A stretch of DNA of 64,000 nt, taken from positions 317,067-381,066 of the forward strand of contig BCLD01000016.1 in NCBI GenBank assembly GCA_001600875.1, in the 5' to 3' direction. The notes below the pieces were generated by a model. It saw only the letters and a list, made by a program, of their open reading frames with translations. It ran no database searches and was not told the DNA's origin. Position numbers and translations under genes: made by a program. This DNA is from Solicoccozyma terricola (Eukaryota; Basidiomycota; Tremellomycetes; Filobasidiales; Piskurozymaceae). This document shows, piece after piece, positions 23,217 through 35,185 of this stretch (positions are counted from its first letter, which is position 1; every line of letters starts with the position of its first letter).

Positions 23217-26200
23217 TGAATATTCACGTTGGCAAGGTTCATCATCGGATGTTCTTCTTCCAATATCATCTCAACAAGGTTATTCTGCTATTCCATCTGG
23301 ATCATGGCAGGAACATCCTCAACTTCCACAAGGATATCAATACGCTTCGACCGAGGCTCCAACTTCTCAATCTGCTTCGGCGGTTTATGAAGGGTATCTT
23401 CAAGTTCAACAAGGTCAACCTCCTATGAGATATCATCAGGGTATAAATATATCCATACCTCGTCAACACCAACCAGGACTTCAACGTCATCACTCTCATC
23501 ACGCTCAATCAGGTCCTCATTTGCATACAATGATGAGATCGTATTCTGATCCATTCGCTCGTGATCCTTCGACTTTGGAATATCAAGGAGGTTACGTCGT
23601 CACTTCTCCATCACATCATGCAGAGTTTGCAGAGATGCAAGGAATGAGGATGAATATCGGGGTTGGGGTTGGTCTAGCTGGTGTCGCAATGGAAAATGTC
23701 GCTGGTCCTCCACGAACTACATCTTATCAAACTCCGATTCGATATGGTCCTGGTGGGGAAATGGCTTCCGCTTCGAAATCATTCGCTAGTACTTCGCCTT
23801 TCGATAGCTCTTCGGAGGCGAGTACGAGTGCAAGGAAAACAATTTCAACTGAACTATCGAGGCAGACGAGAGTTGGTGCGGGGACTCCGGTTAGCGCGTC
23901 GTCGTCGTACGGTTCCGGGTCTAGTTATAATCCATCTGCAGAGAAGAGGAGGCTTGAGGAGGACGAGGACGAGGAAGGGGAGGAAAGTGAATTCGTAGTC
24001 GATCAAGGTAGTCCAACAAGGGCTGGAAAGGCGGCGGTCATTCGAGGTGGAAGGATGAAGTCGTCGACGGTCAATGGCAAATTCACACCTGTGCTGGCCG
24101 GGTCCGGCGCCAGGCCGACGAGAAGCATTTCCGCCGCTCCTCCTCATCCTCCTCCTGCTGCGATGTCCCACAAAAAGGGTTCCAAACCGATATCACAAGT
24201 GGCACAGGCTGCCTTGACGACGGCAAGTGGAGCAAAAGACGACTACGTTCCGGAGAATATCCCACTCGGCGAAAGATCAAAAGAAAAACCAGGAGTATCT
24301 TACGCTGCTATCATCGGTCAAGCAATCCTAGCAGCGAACAAGAAGCGGCTTTCACTCGCCCAGATTTACGCCTGGATCAGTGCTGCGTACCCTTATTTCC
24401 GCCCTGGTGACGCTGGATGGCAGAATTCGATTCGACACAACCTCTCTCTCAACGAATGCTTCGTCAAAGCCCAGAGGTCAAACGGCGAGGCATCGGGCAA
24501 AGGGTCGTACTGGATGATCAAGGAGGAACTGGAATATCAGTTCGAGGGTGGAAACTTCAAGAAGGGGAACGGCAGACCCAAACCCGCACCCAAGAAGAAG
24601 GGTGGATCGTCCAAGAACTCGACGCCGGTACTCCCCTCCGCGGTTCCTATCCCAATGCAGTCGTCCTCACCGCTCATGATGTCGATGCCACTTCGACACG
24701 AACCTCACCACATCGCGCCATCTCTTCCTCAACAACATTCTCTGCCAATGCATGACGTAGAACAAGGTTTGGAGATGGCTCCATACAACGTGATCATGCA
24801 TCAACAGCAACAGGTTGTGATGCCACCACCCGATATGCCTATGTCTGCCTCGAAGAAGCGAAAGTCATCCACCACTCTGTCCATGGAAAACGACACCAAC
24901 CCCTCGTCAACGTCGCCAGCTCCTCCGCATCAACTTGCCCTACCACCTCTACAAGTATCTCCGATTCTTGCCCCAGCGTCTACCGGCAAACGAGCCAAGC
25001 TCGAAACTACCGAAGGTTGGTCCACTCCGGCGCCTACCACCTCGAATCGCCCACCACCGCTCAATAGGAAGCAATCGGCGAACCAGGTGGGCATCATGTC
25101 GGTGGATGAGTCTTCGAGGCGTGATGATCGAGCGCTCCGGCCGGCAATCTCTTCTTCGCCTTCTGTAGGCTTCGCCCCGGAAAGACTGCGAGTGGACAGG
25201 TCGTCGCCAGAACCTGCCGCGAGGTCGGCGACTTTCCACCCAGCGCCATCGGCTCTGCTGGAAAGGGCGGCTATACGATCGCAAATTCACCGGATGGACG
25301 TCGACGAGGACGAGTATTCGACCCCTCAGAAACCGATTCCTCTCAACAAAATGATCTCTTCGTCGTCCTTGTCGGCCATTCCTCACCTCACGCCATCCGC
25401 TTCTTCCCCTGTGACCTCACCCGCCCCTCCCACCATTACTCGAAGTGGCGGACCGCAGCTTCGACGTACGCAGATGTATCAAGCTGCTAGCGCCGAAGAC
25501 CTCGGCTTGCTCAACCACGAGATCGACGATATGATCAAGATCGCTGGCGATTCCGATGCATCGGATGAGGGTGAAGCCTCGCGTGTGGATCCAATGATCG
25601 CCAAGCGAGCGATGTTAAATGGTGGCGCGACTCAGATGGGTCGTAAGGCGCAGTTGGGCCCTGCTGTGGTATTTGCTACGCCGGCAGTGCCATCCAAGGT
25701 CAAGCAGTCCGATCGATTGGTCGAGGCAGAGCCTGCATTCGAGCATGTGACGTTGTCACCAATGACCACAAGGCAGACGTCGGCACACGGATCGAGAGTC
25801 AACCTACCTGGCCCTTCGGAGCTACTGTCCAGCTCTCCTCGGACGATGGGTCTTCGCAACGCCAGCGGCGACCGCGATCTGCTTGCGCTGCTCGATCGAG
25901 CTCCCGCTTCGCCGTTGGGCAAGTCCAATCTCTCCAAGGAGGACTATTCAACTCCCGGCACCAGTGCTCGTTCGTCAAGGGTCGGAACTATGCCCAAGCA
26001 TGGCGCGATCACGCCGTTGCGATCATCCGCCGCCTTCAATCACATCAATAATGAGACGCCGGCCGGCCTCAGCAAGATGGCCTACCAGGCCGAACACCGG
26101 AGCGCTGAAACACCGAAGGGTATGCTGGGTTCTTTCTTTGACATCGGGGACACGGGCTACCTCCTCGAGCAGGAGTTGGACCTCATCCGTTCGCAGACTG

Positions 26201-26301
26201 CCCACTCTCCAACTGGCGCTCATGCGAAGAAGGGCAGTATCTCGTCACCTTGGGGCGGTGGGAACTTTGGGAAGATGTTGTGGCCGACTAGAAGCCCTTA
26301 G
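22008..26301 (+). CDS. Forkhead transcription factor
   Basis: Nuclear DNA-binding protein with one forkhead (winged-helix) domain. Exons 22008-22426, 22574-22808 and 22918-26301; 1345 residues with consistent phases. The domain spans about residues 675-770: KPGVSYAAIIGQAIL, RLSLAQIYAWI, the recognition helix WQNSIRHNLSLNECFVK (W719) and the wing GKGSYWMIKEELEYQ, followed by a basic KKGNGRPKPAPKKK tail typical of nuclear forkheads. I see no FHA domain, so an Hcm1-like factor is more likely than an Fkh1/Fhl1-like one. The rest is low complexity: Asp/Glu-rich, His/Asn, poly-Ala, poly-Gly and Ser/Pro/Thr regions. Many SP/TP sites suggest cyclin-dependent-kinase control, which is inference. The ATG at 22008 is the first in the frame of exon 1. 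Confidence 0.9.
22448..22505 (+). repeat. (GAGGAA)n repeat in forkhead intron 1
   Basis: About nine GAGGAA/GAAGAG hexamers inside intron 22427-22573. It is in an open frame but is removed in the model because the donor at 22427 and acceptor at 22573 keep phase. Confidence 0.8.
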
Positions 26302-26308
26302 AGAAGAA

Positions 26309-26333
26309 GGGGGGGGGGGGGGGGGGGGGGGGG
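26309..26333 (+). repeat. Poly-G tract in 3' UTR region
   Basis: Roughly 25 G bases, eight bases after the forkhead stop codon. The convergent flavoenzyme gene ends only 200 bp further on. Confidence 0.85.
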
Positions 26334-26531
26334 GAGGGTATGACGGAAGGATTATGAGAAAATGATTCCGGACTGTATCGTGGTATGAATGTGACTCAAT
26401 CCTTCTGTATCTGTTCTGCTGGATCTGATAGTATAAGTCGCGGTGTCCATTTTTGTATGATGTGATGATATATGCTCGTATCGCCTTCCTTTTGAGCCCA
26501 TAACATGCAGCGGTACCTACCTCTCCTCATT

Positions 26532-28792
26532 CTACAGTAGAGCCATGGAAGTCGCCAGCAAATCCGCATGGGTTGCTAACTCTGAGATAACAAGGGACGC
26601 CCGCGTTGCGCTGGATCGAATGTCAGAGTCGGTCGAAGCGTCGCGGTCAGCGGTACGGTTGTGGTATCTCCATTTATGGGCCAGTTCAGCGCTCAAGGTT
26701 CCTTGAATCTTTGCGAGGATTTGTTCGCCGATGTTGGGGAAGAACTAAGTGAACGATCGTTGGGGTTTAGTTATTGGTTCGCTATCATATAAACTGGCGA
26801 GCCCGGGCCTTGGTTCCTCTCTCACCTTGAAGGCATGCCCACAACCCGCTGTAGCGAGCAATAAACCTTTCTTGCTTGGATGCCAATCTATAAGCCAATC
26901 GCCATCCGGAGTATCCGCATACCAACACAACCTAGTACCCATAAAGTCTTTCTCCGCCAATTTCGGGAAAACTCGCCTCAAACCATCTCGAAGATCCTTG
27001 ACCATCTTCTTGGGAATCATGCCATTTTCAGCACCAGGGGTGAGGATAGTCCTAGGTGTTGAGATACCGGATGCTTGGCTGGCGATTTCATTTTGAGATT
27101 GAGAGTTGGGTGGGTTGGAGGTGTTGACGTAGCCTGCTCCGTGGATAGCCACCTTGACGATGTGTTGAGGGTTTGGTGGGAAAACATAGAAGCCGGTGTC
27201 CATGTCGAACATCTATTGCGAGGTGGGTGGAGTACGTGGGTAAAATGAGGGGGGGAACGTTGATTTATCAGTCAAGGGTGCGAACTCACTACCGGCACAT
27301 TTGCATATTCCGCTGCTTCTTCTTCCGTCAATTGTATCTTTGCAATCGATTGTCCAGTTGCGACGACAGACGAAAGACCTTCCATACCTTCTTGAGCGAA
27401 AAGAGCAGGTGTCCTGTGGTAGGAAAAGGAGAGGTTTTCAATAAGTTTAGGGGGGGGGGGGGGGTTCGCCAGTGCGCTGTTTGAACAGACAGACTCACCA
27501 TGAACCACATGCGATCTGTATCATCACCACCAAGGAGGATAATCTCACGATTCAACGATTGTACGGGAAAAAAAAAACGAAAAAACAAAAGACACTCGAT
27601 CTGTCGGAAACACTCACAACGACTAAATCCGCTTTCATCGACTCTCCATTCGCCAATTTAACACCTTTAACTATTTTACCCAAATCAATCATATCTTCCT
27701 CAATCAATCCAATCACTTCTTTCCCAGGTAATACTTTGCCACCCATTTTTTCAACCCTTTTCAATCCAACTTCAACAGCTCGAGCTGCTTCCGCCCATCC
27801 AGAAAGTGGGTTGATGTATCCCATTTTATTATCGAATGAACCGAGAGTTGTTTCGGATGTGGATATATGGGTTGGGTATGTGGAACGGATGGATGAAGGG
27901 GTGGTAAGGTATCGAGCTGGGATGTTATGGGATTTGACCTGAAGAGGAAACCCCACCGGATACGGAGACCGCGGCGTTAATGCTTCATTCGGAAGGGTAC
28001 ATGGACGTTATAGATTCTCACATTCCTAAAAGATGATTCGACATACTCGGCACCTGGAGTGTTCAAAGTAGCAGTCATGAGAACACCGGATCTGTTCCAA
28101 AAGAGAGTCAAGAGTATAGTATCAATTCGAAATAAATCCTTGTTTTGGGCGGGGCGTTTTTGGAAGATTCTTCTACCATCTACCAGCTCTTCGTCATTTG
28201 TTCCTTAACAAACAACTCACTCATGATATGTTCCCTCCCATTCCGGTTTCCTCCATTCGCTAACTGCTTCAACGTTAAGCGCCGCCTGTTTATTCGTTCA
28301 AATCGGGTTATCCTGCATGAGCGTTCATAACATTTCCTCTCCCTCTCCCCCTGCCTCCCTCCCTCTCTCTACACACAGAGACTCGGGAGTTTGAGCCCAT
28401 ACTCACGATAGCAGGATCTGCATAATCACCACTACGAATGATCTGTGATTAAATTCAATGCGGGGAGAGGGGGGGGGGGGGAGGTTCAGTTTCAGCTTTT
28501 GGATATCTTATCTCGGATAAGTGTTTCATGTTGGAGGAGGGAGATTCACTTTATTGAGATCTATAACGCGTCTCCTTTCATCAAGATCAGCGGCAAGTAA
28601 CCCAAAAACAACAATCACGAAAGGGTTACAACCTGACCCCCCCTCACCTGTGGAAGCTGCATCAGGAGCAGGTACAATTTCACTTTTATCCAAGATTATA
28701 ACATTATATTCCCCAGATTTGAGCATGGCAAGTGCGGTGGATGTACCGAATATACCTGACCCAACGATGATAACATCCTGTTTCGTGGTCAT
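26532..28792 (-). CDS. FAD-dependent amine oxidase (fructosyl-amine / sarcosine oxidase-like)
   Basis: Flavoprotein of the DAO/MSOX group, which oxidises secondary amines such as fructosyl amino acids, sarcosine, pipecolate or saccharopine with release of hydrogen peroxide. Exons (minus): 28792-28648, 28560-28550, 28442-28407, 28285-28221, 28091-28022, 27938-27618, 27515-27499, 27413-27290, 27212-26826 and 26744-26532; 462 residues, all phases closing. The N terminus has the dinucleotide-binding motif VIIVGSGIFG (residues 8-16). AASTDLNKI and EWRKPEWEGTYHESGVL follow, then ADLVVIACGSWTP. RLCWYADTPDGDWLIDWHP carries the Cys (C359) expected to hold FAD covalently, followed by ATAGCGHAFKFFPNIG. 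Two exons are micro-exons of 11 and 17 nt. No peroxisomal SKL-like end is seen. Substrate is not determined by sequence reading. Confidence 0.88.
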
Positions 28793-29068
28793 GTTTTTTG
28801 CTTATTGATGAATGGGGGATGTGCTGGGGGGTTGGGAGGATGGGGATGGGGGATTGGATGATGGTACGAGGTGGGATGGTATGGATATGATAATCTACCA
28901 GCCTCGACTGTTCTCTACACTGCGGGGGACGGCGCAGACGGCGGACGGGACTGGCCGTGCGGGGGGAGGGGGAGGGGGAGGGTCTGTTTATCAAAGTATG
29001 ACGTGTAATAGGGCCACACACTCCATTCATTCGCCACCGCCACCACAACCACAACCACAACCACCACC
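28793..29068. other. Short intergenic region, no gene seen
   Basis: About 275 bp between the 3' end of the Arg/Glu-rich gene and the flavoenzyme start, both minus. It has G-rich stretches (about 28961-28982) and an ACCACA repeat, but no gene or RNA. Confidence 0.5.
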
Positions 29069-31066
29069 TCAAAACAGCTTCTCCTTATTCATATCCCACT
29101 CCCTCTCCCCACCCTTCTTCACATACTTGTACCCACCTGCATTCTCCACCCTCTCATCTTCCAATTCCCTCTCACGACGTTCTTTCTCTTTCCGCTTCTT
29201 TCGAAGACGTCGGTCGTGCGTGTCTGTAGAATCAGATGAGGGAGATGGAGAGTGGGATGTACGTCGTTTCGAATCTCGTTTCGTCTTTGATTTCTCCTTC
29301 GTCTTTGCTTTCTCCTTCTCCTTCGACTTCTCCTTCGACTTCTCCTTCGACTTCCCCTTCTCCTTGTGAGATTGTCGTTCTTCGTCGTCCCGTTCAACAT
29401 ATTTGTTCGATTTCCATTCCATCTTCTCACCCAAAGATTCTTCCCTCCGTGTCCTTTTGATTCCTCTCCCGCTATTCGATGGTCGACCACCATCATCATC
29501 ATCATCATCACCACCCAAACCAGGTGATGATTTCCTTCCCTTCTTTCCTCGACTTTTCAATACATCCAACATTGTATCCCAACCTACTTCAACGGATGAC
29601 GACGCATCGACAAAACCGAATGATGGGACGGGTAAGATGGCGGAGAAATCAAGTCGGGGGTCGTATGTTGGATTGAAGTATTTGTCCATTTTGGAAGGGG
29701 GTTCGTTTGAGGGTTTGACAAGGGTTGGATCACGGGTCGAATCACGGGTCGAGTCACCGGTTGAATCACGTTTCCCATGACGATTATGAATTGCATCTTC
29801 CCGTCGATTGGAAGATCTCCTTGTATCATCCCCATCCATTTCTTGATCTGATCTGCGGTTCAATTCTTCATCTCGTTGATATCTATAAACTCGATTTGAA
29901 CTTGGAGTTTCATCCTCGTTTTGACGTGGGATTCGCTTGCGTTTCGATTGTTCATGATTGATATCCTTGTTGTTATCATCATCATCTCGAGAGGATTTCC
30001 GTCGTCTTGATCGTTCGGCATCGGCATCGGCGGCGTGGTCGTTCTCGTCGTCTTGGCGAAATCGTGTTCGGCGTTCAGGGAGGTCACGATCACGACCTTC
30101 ATTAATCCGCTTTCCAGGAACAGGATCATCGACTCTTCCGCTTGATGACGATTCATCTCGTCCTCGTCCTCGTCCACGTCCATGTACATCTCCCTCTCTC
30201 TCGCCCCCTCTCTCTCCCCCTCTCTCTCCCCCTCTCTCTCCCCCTCTCTCTCCCCCTCTCTCTCCAATATCATTCCTCCGAGAACTCGATCCAGACGACC
30301 TAGTCCCACTCATTCCTCCCAACGCACCAGAAAACATCCTCATTGCTCCACTCTGGTTCTGGGTTTTATCATGTGCGTTTGAAATCGACGTTGAAGGTTG
30401 TTCTTCACGTCGTTTACTCCTCGTTGATTCCATGTCTTGATGACGATCCGTATCCCTATTATTACGTCTATACCTATCTCGCTCCCTATCTCGTTCCCTA
30501 TCTCGTTCCCTATCTCTATCAAGAGGTAATCTTCTTATCCCATTGGAATCCCAGATTTCAACGTCCCTTCGACCACCACCACCACCACCACCACCCGTAT
30601 CAACACCTCTTCTTGATCTCTCAACTGCTCTTCGAGCTTCTCGAGCTGCTTCAGCTTGTTCTTTGAGTAGAGCAGAATTGTGATCGTCTACTTGTTGGAT
30701 TATAGAAGTGAGGAATCTTTTGTTGGGTCGGGGGAGGTTTGGGCTGTTATTACGTTACAGGTTGTATAATTGAGATGTCGAGAGTGAGAGTGAGAGTGAG
30801 AGTGAGGGATAGATAGGAAAAACCTAGGATCAATTCCCCATGTTGACGCAAAAAGGTTCATTCATCTAGACTTACCTTCCATCCCTACTCCCTTCCCCAC
30901 TTGTTCTTCCAACCAATGCCCCAATTCCCATCTCCCTCCATCTCACTTCTTTATCTTTAGCCTCTTTTGCAAGTAATTCAGCAACATGACGATCAAGATC
31001 CGTGTCTGAGATATCGGTGGGGATAGATGCTGCTGCGCGGACGAGCTGGTTGACTATGTCAGACAT
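29069..31066 (-). CDS. Arg/Glu/Lys-rich nuclear-type protein, function unknown
   Basis: I do not recognise a named family. Exons (minus) 31066-30876 and 30743-29069; 621 residues, in frame. The N terminus is a compact, probably helical segment (MSDIVNQLVRAAASIP, DRHVAELLAKEAKDKEVRW). A conserved-looking block after the intron reads PRPNKRFLTSIIQQVDDHNS, then a coiled-coil-prone Ala/Arg stretch. The middle is an RD/RE/RS-rich region with five perfect ERGG repeats. A second structured block reads MDKYFNPTYDPRLDF and EVGWDTMLDVLKSRGKK. The C terminus holds KEKS repeats and ends WDMNKEKLF. The composition resembles spliceosome-associated RS/RE proteins, so a nuclear RNA-processing role is a reasonable guess only. 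It is divergent from the Doa1 gene, with 202 bp between the two ATGs. Two ambiguous bases lie just upstream, at 31075 and 31077. Confidence 0.7.
30192..30266 (-). repeat. 12-bp coding minisatellite (ERGG repeats)
   Basis: About six copies of a 12-bp unit, CTCTCTCCCCCT on the plus strand, coding for ERGG repeats on the minus strand inside the Arg/Glu-rich protein. Near-perfect identity of the units suggests recent slippage. Confidence 0.85.
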
Positions 31067-31268
31067 GGCGGGGGNGNGGGGTGTGGGGTGGGGGAGTGGG
31101 GGGTGGGTGAGTGAGCGGTGGGTGGATGTAGAAGATGTCGACGAGGTGGTGGGACGCGGGTTAACAACTCCGAAGACCGACTCGTCATCCACCCTCGTCG
31201 ATGGGTCAACCACCACCACCACCACATCACCATCACCATCACCACCGTCTGGCCACATCATACACAGC
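31067..31268. promoter_or_regulatory. 202-bp shared divergent promoter
   Basis: The ATGs of the Arg/Glu-rich gene (minus) and Doa1 (plus) are separated by only 202 bp, so both promoters must lie here. The stretch is G-rich at its left end, with two undetermined bases, and has CACCAT/CATCAC repeats at about 31208-31245. No TATA element is obvious. Confidence 0.5.
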
Positions 31269-34200
31269 ATGGCAGAATATCAGTTGTCATCCACTCTCCA
31301 TGCTCATTCTCAAGATGTACGCTCGCGTACAGGTGCTCTACCTCCCCTACTTGGCCATCGTCTAACCATCCTCTGTCTCTCTCCCGCTCCTGTCTGTATC
31401 GTAACCAGGTTCGTTCCCTCAAAACAACCCCTTCATCCTCGATAATCTCAGGATCCAGAGATTCAACGGCCATCATCTGGAAACCGTCTCAAGACGGAAA
31501 CACGGGCTATACACCAGAAAGGACGATTAAAAATCCGGATGAGAAATTCGTCTCAAGCGTTGGTTGGATACAAGTTGATGGAGTTTGTACGTTGCCCCCC
31601 GCGTTTCCTTCCACACGATCCTATAGGGTAGAACTTTTGCTTCTCCATTCCTCAATTATACCGCTTCTCGTACGATGAGCGCTCTCAGTCCGGCTGATCT
31701 AGAGACGTGACTCACCTAACAGCATACATCGTCCTGGGATCACAATCATCGACCATTCACCTCTATCGATCTGATTCTTCCTCCGCCCCAGGCCCAGCAT
31801 ACACGTTGGTTGGACATAAATCAAATGTGGTATGTTTAGACTCCCACGAAGGGACGTTGATTTCAGGAAGCTGGGATAAGTGAGTTGGGGTTTCCTCTCA
31901 TTGTGGTTCCCTTGTTCCGGAGAGACAACTAGCAAAAGGCTGATGATGTATCGATGTGGTCATGTCTTTCCTCGCTTTAGGTCAGCGATTGTATGGAGAG
32001 ATTTTAAACAGGTTGTTAGGTTGGATAAACATGAACAAGCTGTTTGGAGTGTTAGATGTGTAGGCGGTGATCGATTTTTAACCGGTACGTCTTCTTCTCA
32101 AGATGCCACATCTTCAGTCACTTGCCTCTCAACTTCTTCCCTCTTTCTTATTGGATAGCCTCGGCGGACAAGACGATCAAACTCTTCTCCATTAGCGGTT
32201 CAATCATTCAAACTTTTACTGGCCATACCGATTGCGTGAGGAGTTTATCATTAAGGACAGATGGAGTCGATGGGTTTTGGTCGGCTGGTAATGATTCGTA
32301 TGTCCCTCTTTCTACTCCCCGTGTTCTTTCCCTTCCTTCATCATGCTACGTCCGAACAACGCTGATAGTACCTCATTCTCGGAATAGTAATGTCTTCCTA
32401 TGGGAAATGTCAAAGACTAAACCTGTTCAGCAGATGCAAGGCCATTTGTCATTTGTTTACGAAGTGGTTGCGTTACCTGATGGGAAAGGCGCTATAAGTA
32501 GTGGAGAGGATGGGTGTTTAAGGGTTTGGAAAGGTGAGGCGTGGCGTTTTTCCCCTTTTTCTATCCTTCTGGATTTTGGAACAGGTCAATTGATTTGGTC
32601 CGAGACGATGACTCCAGACGGTCAAGCAATCCAATCAATATTCCACCCAACAACCTCTATTTGGTGCCTATCTACTCTTCCCAACGGAGATATCATTTCA
32701 GGTTCATCGGACGGGTTGATTCGATTATGGACGAAAGATAGTTCTAGAGTGGCGAGCGAGGAAGAGAGGAAGGAATTGGCTGAAGCTGTTTCGAAACGGC
32801 AGATCAACAAGTCACAGATTGGTGATGTTAATAAAGTGGATTTACCCGGTATGGAGGCGTTACAGAAACCCGGTGAGTTTGAATCCAATGAAGGTTTACT
32901 CGAGATGTTAGAGCAGAGTGTTGACCATCGGACCGCAGGTAAACACGATGGACACGTTTTAATGATCAAGAATGGAGAAGCTATCGAGGCGTATCAGGTG
33001 AGTCTCCCAAGTATGCAGAGCCGAGGGCAGGTTGGGAGGATGCTGAAACCCCCCCGCTCTCGCAGTGGCAAGCAGCCCAAGCAACATGGCAACAAATGGG
33101 TGAAGTTGTCGACGCTGTGGGATCGAATCGAAAACAACTCTTTGAAGGGAAAGAGTATGATTATGTCTTCGAAGTTGATATCGCCGAGGGACAACCACCC
33201 TTAAAGTTGCCTTATAATGCGAATGGTGAGTTGATTGATCCAGGTTTGGCGGTGTGAAGCGAATACTGAAACAGTGCGCGGTCACAGACAACCCCTGGAC
33301 TGCAGCTGAACGTTGGTTGAATCGCCATGAGCTCCCTCTCACATATGCAGATCAAGTCGTGGCATTCATAGAGAAGAACACAGCGGGCGTCCAGCTTGGA
33401 AGTGCGACTTACAGTGACCCGTATACTGGAGGGTCGAGATATCAGTCAACGGCACCCAGTGGAGTGGCCGGGTCAACTTACAGGGATCCTTTGACTGGTC
33501 GGTCGTCTGGTTATTGGAGAGTTGCGACTGCAGCTGATGATGTTGTGCATCTTACATAGGCGGTTCGGCATACTCCAGCACGCCTACGACGTCGAATGTT
33601 CCATCCAAGGTAAGCTCATTGCATACAATGGCGACTCTTGCACTGCTGACAGCACTTGTTCCAACAGTCAATCCTGCCCGTCAAGACTCCTTTACTTTTC
33701 AAACAACTTAATGTCGCCGCAGTCAAGAAGAAGATTACGGAACTCAACAACTCGATCAAAAATGACCCCGTAAAGCTCGAACAACCCCTCTCCGTGGTGT
33801 GTTCCCACTGCTGACTACGTTTCATCACAGTCGACTAGCTACCATGCGCTTACAATCTCGGAGGAACGCAACCTCGACGAAGTCTTTGCTCAGCTTGGAT
33901 CACCATCAGTCGCTCAGCCGGATGTGAACGCGTCAGCGCCGGGAGAGAGGTACGACGTTGCTGTATTCGTTGAGTCGATGGGCAAGTGGCCAGAGGACTT
34001 GCGATTCCCTTGTATGTCCTGCGGTAACGGGGTTTTTCATCAGAAACAGATAGCTGAACTTGGCTCTCCGTCGACAGTCATCGACATCTGCCGGGCACTC
34101 TGCGTCTCGTCTCCAGCAATAGCAAATCACACCTCCGCCGTCGGGAATATCATACAAGCTCTTCTCATTGCTTGTTCATGGCAAGATCAATGGGTAGCTT

Positions 34201-34951
34201 CAAAGGCACGGGAAACGAATACGATGATTGCCATGAGAGGGATTGCAAATCTGGCTGGAACTAGAAACGGCAAGGCGAAGTTGGGTAGTGTGGACGTTGG
34301 CGATGTGAGAGGTCCAGCGGTTGACTGAGGGGAAATGATCTGGCTGATGACGGATATGGGGACAGTTGTTATCCGATTTGGCAAGTCGACATCCGTTCGA
34401 TGGCTTCAACAAGAACATCAGGGTGGCATTGGCTACTATTGGCTTGAAGTAAAGTGCCGCCATCCTCAGGTGACTATTCGGGTTAGGCTGACCATTGAAT
34501 TCAACAGCTGCTCTATCCTAGCCGTCGAGGGTAGCTATCCTGTGTCTCAAGGTGGTGCACTTTTACAGTTTATAAGTAACGTGAGTCTCCCAGCGTGGAA
34601 GAAGCGAAGCGATTTTTTTGCCCTTGGAGGTTGGGGATGCTGATTAGCCGACGTTCCCTGCCTTCCGCCTTTAGGTCCTGAGCAGTGAGACCGAGGACGG
34701 AGAGGTAGCGTATCGCACGATTGTTGCGCTCGGCAATCTGGTGAGCCGGGTATCTCGTGGGAAATCGCGACGAGATGGAAGCAGGTCAGCTGACATGCGT
34801 GTCGTCGATTTGGCAGCTCTCCGCTCCTCGAATTGCTGGGTCTCTACCAGTTGGAGACGTCGAGGTTGCCAAGGAGCTGGCGCAGGGATTGGCTGAGAGG
34901 ATGGGAGAGGCCCGACTGAAGGAGATGATGGCCGAAGTGCGGTCGATCTGA
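31269..34951 (+). CDS. DOA1: Doa1/PLAA ubiquitin-binding Cdc48 adaptor
   Basis: Orthologue of yeast Doa1 (Ufd3) and animal PLAA, which couples ubiquitin to Cdc48/p97 and maintains the ubiquitin pool. Seventeen exons: 31269-31316, 31409-31586, 31723-31879, 31981-32084, 32159-32297, 32388-32533, 32585-32997, 33066-33225, 33288-33497, 33560-33609, 33668-33796, 33831-34011, 34078-34304, 34366-34448, 34508-34580, 34675-34740 and 34817-34951; 832 residues, phase-consistent. A seven-bladed WD40 propeller spans about residues 1-310, with repeats ending SGSRDSTAIIW, SGSWDKSAIVW, ASADKTIKLF and SGSSDGLIRLW. The PFU ubiquitin-binding domain follows (EYDYVFEVDIAEGQPPLKLPYN and NPWTAAERWLNRHEL, in separate exons). 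A linker with repeated DPxTGGSxY motifs leads to the PUL domain (NIRVALATIGLN, VAYRTIVALGNLL), which binds the Cdc48 C terminus. One junction (33497) uses a weak GTCGGT donor but gives the better repeat match. Confidence 0.93.
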
Positions 34952-35185
34952 CGAAGGATGGATGGATGGATGGATGGTCCGGATGGATGGTCTCGGGGGT
35001 AGTTAGTCTACGCGCGTAGTGCTTACTCGAGTAGCCGTTCAGTTAAAATCAGGGTGGATGGAACAAAGAGTAGTCCATCTCATTCATCCAGCTCAAACTC
35101 AAAGCTTAGCCGGTGAACTTGTCGTTCTCCCCCCTTGGATCGTACATCGTTGTGTGTCCGCTCACTTAACCCCATCAGCTACTCC

